The position numbers and the translations under genes are program-made. Below the pieces are notes generated by a model, which did not search any database, was not told the DNA's origin, and saw only the letters and a program-made list of their open reading frames with translations. From positions 1 to 9,371 of the forward strand of contig CADBTO010000311.1 in NCBI GenBank assembly GCA_902797565.1: a DNA stretch of 9,371 bases. The letters are read 5' to 3'. Source of the DNA: an uncultured Lachnospiraceae bacterium. Lineage in GTDB: Bacteria; Bacillota; Clostridia; Lachnospirales; Lachnospiraceae. This document shows positions 6,596 through 9,371 of the stretch, piece after piece (the stretch's first letter is position 1; each line of letters opens with the position of its first letter).

Positions 6596-6823
6596 ATGAT
6601 GCAGCAACGGGTAATCGATCCCTCTTTCTATGTCCGGCTTAAAGAACTCCGGAAGAAAAATAATCTGACCCAGCAGTCAGTGGCAGACAGCCTGGGTTGT
6701 GCCAGGGAGGTATACCGCCGTTATGAAACCGGGCAGCGGGCACTTCCGATTCTGACCGGTTCCAAACTGGCGGATTTGTACGGTGTTTCCCTGGACTATC
6801 TGGTTGGAAGAACCGAACGTTAA
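6596..6823 (+). CDS. Small XRE-family helix-turn-helix regulator
   Basis: 75 residues, essentially a single DNA-binding domain. The helix-turn-helix spans about residues 24-48 (LTQQSVADSLGCAREVYRRY then ETGQR), and the closing ADLYGVSLDYLVGRTER is the usual end of XRE/Cro-type domains of phage-repressor-like regulators. Such short proteins bind operators as dimers; the target here is unknown. The start at 6596 is chosen because GGAG at 6584-6587 is eight bases upstream; an in-frame ATG at 6578 would place this site inside the coding region, and the adjacent ATG at 6599 is a little too distant. It diverges from yfbR and converges on the MIF-like gene, sharing one TTAA as both stop codons. No partner toxin is adjacent on the same strand, so an antitoxin role is not supported. 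Confidence 0.88.
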   Translation: MMQQRVIDPSFYVRLKELRKKNNLTQQSVADSLGCAREVYRRYETGQRALPILTGSKLADLYGVSLDYLVGRTER

Positions 6824-7161
6824 AAATTCCTCCCATTCCACCCCCAGTCGCTGACTGGATGGTACGTGACATATACACGGTCCCCAGGGATTCCAAGCTC
6901 TGCTTCGTAGAGGCTGCAGATCTGCCCGGTGAGCTTTTCGTAATCCGCTGGGGATGCGCTTCCGTACAAACTTACAGAGACATATGCGCCGCCATCCAGC
7001 TTTTTCCCGCCCAGCCAGAGGTCATAATCATCTTCGATCCCGACCATCAGGTATGTTTCCGTCTTGTGCAGGGTACTGATGTACTCACCCAGTTTGGACT
7101 TGATCCGCTCTTTCGCGTCTGCATCCAATTTCTTTGTAATTTTTGAATCAATAAATGGCAT
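6820..7161 (-). CDS. MIF-like tautomerase (macrophage migration inhibitory factor / phenylpyruvate tautomerase family)
   Basis: 113 residues, close to the 115 of human MIF. The family forms trimers whose N-terminal proline, exposed after Met removal, is the catalytic base in keto-enol tautomerisation. Pro2 follows the start Met, Lys33 falls at the active-site lysine position (Lys32 in mature human numbering), and the C-terminal half fits closely: LYEAELGIPGDRVYVTYHP and DWGWNGRNF correspond to the ISPDRVYINYY and VGWNNSTF regions. Asn97 of human MIF is replaced by Thr, and the CxxC redox motif is absent. The substrate in bacteria is unknown. AAGGAGG lies six bases before the start. It is 64 bases downstream of the S24 repressor gene with no terminator between, so the two are probably co-transcribed. 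A 4-oxalocrotonate tautomerase is less likely given the length. Confidence 0.88.
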   Translation of the reverse strand: MPFIDSKITKKLDADAKERIKSKLGEYISTLHKTETYLMVGIEDDYDLWLGGKKLDGGAYVSVSLYGSASPADYEKLTGQICSLYEAELGIPGDRVYVTYHPVSDWGWNGRNF

Positions 7162-7225
7162 TGTTTTCCTCCTTTTTCATCTGCTTCTTTTGCTTTGCCC
7201 AATCCTTTCGAATCGATCCAATAAC

Positions 7226-7936
7226 CTATCCAACAACCTTCCCAAATACACGGAAATCGCTATTTTCCGTAATCGGGATGGGTTCATAAGCGGGATTGAT
7301 GGACAGCAGCGAAATACTTCCATGGCGTCCCCGGTGCAGCTTTTTGCAGTACGCGCTGCCATCCAGGAAAAAAATCCCGATCTCTCCATTGGAAAGATCA
7401 TTCCTTTTTTCTACCCAGACAATCTGCCCGTTGATAAAGCGTGGTTCCATACTGTCTCCATGGATACGGATTCCAAAATCTGCGGATTCCGGGACTTCCG
7501 GGCCTACCTGCATCGTCTCATAATCTTCCCCATCCAGGAATTCGCCGCTTCCCGCAGAAGCAGGAAGCTGGAACAGGCGGATGGTCCGGGTGAAGGGGAG
7601 GATGGAAACGGATTCCTTTTCGTATCGTCCAGATGCCGCCAGGTCATCAATGTAATCCAGTACTTTCTTTCGGCCTTCCTGGTTCAGGCAGGACAAGGGG
7701 TCGTCCGGATGATAGCTTCCAATAAACTCATCATAGATATTTGTGATCCCGTAGATTTTGCAAATCATAAAGAAGGTATGCAGTCCGGGCAGCGCAACAT
7801 CTTTTTCCCAGGCACTCAGGGCACTCCGCTGTGCATGGAAGCCCGCTTTCCGCAATTCCTCTCCCAGCTGCAGCTGGGACATACCGTTTGCTTTTCTGTA
7901 TTTCCGAAGCACAGATCCTACGGTTTTGGTTTTCAT
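7226..7936 (-). CDS. LexA-like XRE repressor with an S24 self-cleavage domain
   Basis: 236 residues. N-terminal helix-turn-helix at about 7-66 (LRKYRKANGMSQLQLGEELR, then SALSAWEKDVALPGL), a linker, and a C-terminal S24/LexA peptidase at about 122-236. Expected autoproteolysis features are present: an Ala128-Gly129 bond in ASAGSGEF, nucleophile Ser162 in HGDSMEPRF and general-base Lys198 in AYCKKLHR. The protein should bind DNA as a dimer and inactivate itself under a stress signal such as RecA filaments, as known for LexA and phage CI; the signal and operators here are not shown. It is not housekeeping LexA, whose DNA-binding domain is a different winged helix. The start at 7936 is chosen because AGGAGG (7944-7949) lies seven bases upstream; the in-frame ATG at 7954 lies before that site. 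Downstream is the MIF-like gene in the same orientation; upstream is a divergent transporter. Confidence 0.93.
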   Translation of the reverse strand: MKTKTVGSVLRKYRKANGMSQLQLGEELRKAGFHAQRSALSAWEKDVALPGLHTFFMICKIYGITNIYDEFIGSYHPDDPLSCLNQEGRKKVLDYIDDLAASGRYEKESVSILPFTRTIRLFQLPASAGSGEFLDGEDYETMQVGPEVPESADFGIRIHGDSMEPRFINGQIVWVEKRNDLSNGEIGIFFLDGSAYCKKLHRGRHGSISLLSINPAYEPIPITENSDFRVFGKVVG

Positions 7937-7974
7937 GAGCGTTCCTCCTCTCATATGTGACGGCCGGTGTGGAC

Positions 7975-8003
7975 AGTATACGCCTGAAAGAATCGTTTGT
8001 CAA
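7975..8003 (-). promoter_or_regulatory. Strong sigma-A promoter of the S24 repressor-MIF unit
   Basis: On the minus strand a perfect TTGACA (7998-8003), a 17-base spacer and TATACT (7975-7980, one mismatch). Transcription would start near 7968, giving a leader of about 32 bases. The -10 overlaps a GTATAC palindrome (7976-7981). Confidence 0.8.
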
Positions 8004-8093
8004 GAAAAAATCCATTTTTTTTGGATATATTTTTTATTTTATTTTTTACTCCTGAAAAACAGGATTTTTTTGAATTTTTTTTTGATTTTTCTA
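8004..8093. promoter_or_regulatory. A/T-tract region between two divergent promoters
   Basis: The stretch between the two -35 boxes holds about eight homopolymer tracts of five to nine bases: A6 at 8005-8010, T8 at 8015-8022, T6 at 8030-8035 and 8042-8047, A5 at 8055-8059, T7 at 8065-8071, T9 at 8075-8083 and T5 at 8086-8090. Their centres are mostly 11-12 bases apart, near the helical repeat, which predicts curved DNA. It may serve as an UP element for both promoters. Confidence 0.6.
8050..8071 (+). terminator. Weak terminator-like hairpin upstream of the transporter promoter
   Basis: TCCTG, an AAAAA loop, CAGGA, then seven T. The stem is only five pairs, so strength is doubtful. No gene ends just upstream on the plus strand; if real it would stop stray antisense transcription entering the transporter promoter. 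Confidence 0.3.
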
Positions 8094-8122
8094 TTGACAG
8101 CATTGGAACGAATGGCTATAAT
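8094..8122 (+). promoter_or_regulatory. Perfect-consensus sigma-A promoter of the transporter gene
   Basis: TTGACA (8094-8099), a 17-base spacer and TATAAT (8117-8122), all twelve consensus bases and the ideal spacing. Transcription would start near 8129, leaving a leader of about 40 bases to the ATG at 8170. A T-rich tract directly upstream would act as an UP element. Strong expression is expected unless a repressor blocks it. Confidence 0.9.
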
Positions 8123-8169
8123 GCAGGATGGGTTTTTGAAACACAAACAAACTATGAAGGGAAAGAATC

Positions 8170-9371
8170 ATGAAAGAATTTTTCAAAAAATCATTTCGAA
8201 CAGCCATGCCGCTGTTTCTTGGGCTGACGCTTTCTGTCATCTTTTTCTTCCTGATCTTCCGGTTTGACGGGCTGCGCAGGGGATTCCGTTCGGTCCTGTC
8301 TATCCTGACCCCCTTTATCTATGGAGGAGTCATCGCGTATCTGCTGAAAACGCCGTACAACTGGATTGAAGGAAAGATGATCGGGCTGCTTACAGAAAAA
8401 AGGACGGGGATTGCAAAAGCGATTTCTGTGCTTCTTGTTATGCTGGCCAGTATCCTGATTATTACGCTGCTGCTTGTGATGGTCATTCCGGCACTGGCGG
8501 ACAGCCTGGTATCCATTGCGCAGGCAATACCGGGTGCCTTGACAGAATTAGAGACGTTTTTTAACAAGTATACAACGACCAATCCCCTGGTGGACAAGTA
8601 TGTCGGCCAGGCCATTGAAACCGTGAAGGTGAACGGTCCTGCCTGGATCAAAGCCAATATCCTGCCTTCCCTTACAGGTACTGTGGGAGGTGTGGTTGGT
8701 GCCTTCGGCTCCCTTGTCGGGGTTCTGTACAATCTCATGATTGGTATCATTGTCTGCATCTATATCCTTCTTAGCAAAGAGAAATTCGGACGCCAGGCAA
8801 AGATGCTGGTATATTCCGTATTCAAGCGGGAGTATGCAGAGAAAATTCTGGATGAGTTTGTATTCATTGACAAAACCTTTGTCGGGTTTTTCGGAGGGAA
8901 AATCGCGGACAGCGCGGTGGTCGGTGTGATCTGTTATGTGTTCTGTCTGATTATGCAGTTTACAATGGGGATGGACAATGCAGTTTTGATTGCGGTGATC
9001 GTCGGCGTGACCAATGTCATCCCATTTTTCGGGCCATACATCGGAGCCATTCCGTCAGCGCTGATCATACTCATTGATTCTCCGATCTGCAGCCTGTTTT
9101 TTGTGGTCTTTGTTGTCCTTCTGCAGCTGTTTGACGGGAACGTGCTGGGGCCGATGATGCTTTCGGAAAGCGTGGGGCTGTCCGGATTCTGGGTTTTGTT
9201 CTCGATTACGGCATTCGGCGGATTCTTTGGAATCGCCGGAATCCTCATGGGCGTGCCGGTATTCGCAGTTATTTATGACCTGATCCGGCGCTGGGTATAC
9301 ATGATGTTAAAGAAGCACGAGATCACGGAATTTCTGCCGGAAATACAGCCAGAAGAAGAACAGGAAGAACA
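8170..9371 (+). CDS. AI-2E/PerM family membrane transporter (3' end outside the window)
   Basis: The reading frame is open from the ATG at 8170 to the window end, 400 codons plus two bases. Hydrophobic segments lie at about residues 13-31, 43-60, 82-108, 168-201, 245-266, 270-302, 306-320 and 338-372, consistent with the seven- to eight-helix AI-2 exporter / PerM superfamily. Family hallmarks are VTNVIPFFGPYIGAIPSALI (280-299) and LLQLFDGNVLGPMML (317-331). The end of the visible part is an acidic, hydrophilic tail (EIQPEEEQEE), so the stop is probably near. Members export AI-2 or act as cation/proton antiporters; many have no known substrate, and nothing here decides it. The start has AAGGGA seven bases upstream. 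It diverges from the S24 repressor gene, which could regulate it through the shared 233-base intergenic region. Confidence 0.93.
   Translation, partial: MKEFFKKSFRTAMPLFLGLTLSVIFFFLIFRFDGLRRGFRSVLSILTPFIYGGVIAYLLKTPYNWIEGKMIGLLTEKRTGIAKAISVLLVMLASILIITLLLVMVIPALADSLVSIAQAIPGALTELETFFNKYTTTNPLVDKYVGQAIETVKVNGPAWIKANILPSLTGTVGGVVGAFGSLVGVLYNLMIGIIVCIYILLSKEKFGRQAKMLVYSVFKREYAEKILDEFVFIDKTFVGFFGGKIADSAVVGVICYVFCLIMQFTMGMDNAVLIAVIVGVTNVIPFFGPYIGAIPSALIILIDSPICSLFFVVFVVLLQLFDGNVLGPMMLSESVGLSGFWVLFSITAFGGFFGIAGILMGVPVFAVIYDLIRRWVYMMLKKHEITEFLPEIQPEEEQEE

Noticed and set aside
6596..7161. Toxin-antitoxin pair made of the XRE protein and its neighbour
   Set aside because: The neighbour is on the opposite strand and is a MIF-like tautomerase, not a known toxin; the two genes converge rather than form an operon.
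7064..7960. Plus-strand open frame of 298 residues
   Set aside because: Antisense to the S24 repressor and the start of the MIF-like gene, both with intact motifs and ribosome binding sites.
8105..8115. Possible LexA-type SOS box (GGAACGAATGG) in the transporter promoter spacer
   Set aside because: Only one half resembles the Firmicutes CGAAC-N4-GTTCG box; the second half-site is missing.

Overview
The window looks like chromosomal DNA of a motile, Gram-positive Clostridia, most likely Lachnospiraceae. The reasons are strong AGGAGG-type ribosome binding sites before most genes, moderate base composition with A/T-rich intergenic regions, and the gene content: a secreted transglutaminase-like protein with cell-wall-binding repeats, a dCache chemoreceptor, a DHHW/AlgX-like surface protein and a PerM/AI-2E family transporter. 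The placement is inference; there is no rRNA or other taxonomic marker. No mobile element, CRISPR array, tRNA or rRNA was seen. Nine protein genes are supported, two of them cut by the window edges.

Left part (1-4152, all minus strand). In transcription order these are a 703-residue methyl-accepting chemotaxis protein, a 478-residue secreted transglutaminase-like protein with about ten cell-wall/glucan-binding-type repeats, and the N-terminal 181 residues of a membrane-anchored AlgX/AlgJ/DHHW-like protein. The last two overlap by an ATGA and are probably translationally coupled. The gap after the chemoreceptor is 64 bases with no clear terminator, so all three may share a transcript. Together they suggest environment sensing and surface or exopolysaccharide remodelling.

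Middle (4153-5822). A 298-base divergent intergenic region precedes a plus-strand secreted protein of 435 residues. It has a fibronectin-III-like domain and a second beta-rich segment that appears split by eleven exact-length 12-residue (36-bp) tandem repeats. A strong intrinsic terminator at 5791-5822 closes this gene.

Right part (5816-9371). This holds a YfbR-type HD 5'-deoxynucleotidase (minus), a small XRE regulator (plus), a macrophage migration inhibitory factor (MIF)-like tautomerase (minus) behind a self-cleaving LexA/S24-type repressor (minus), and a divergent AI-2E/PerM transporter (plus, cut by the window end). The repressor and transporter are fired from two near-ideal sigma-A promoters, TTGACA-17-TATACT and TTGACA-17-TATAAT, lying back to back around a run of phased A/T tracts. 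The XRE and MIF genes converge and share a single TTAA as both stop codons.

The points most worth following are the repressor-MIF pair, the tandem-repeat insertion in the secreted protein, the coupled transglutaminase/AlgX-like pair and the architecture of the divergent promoter region. I saw no clear case for a wholly new defence or mobile system.
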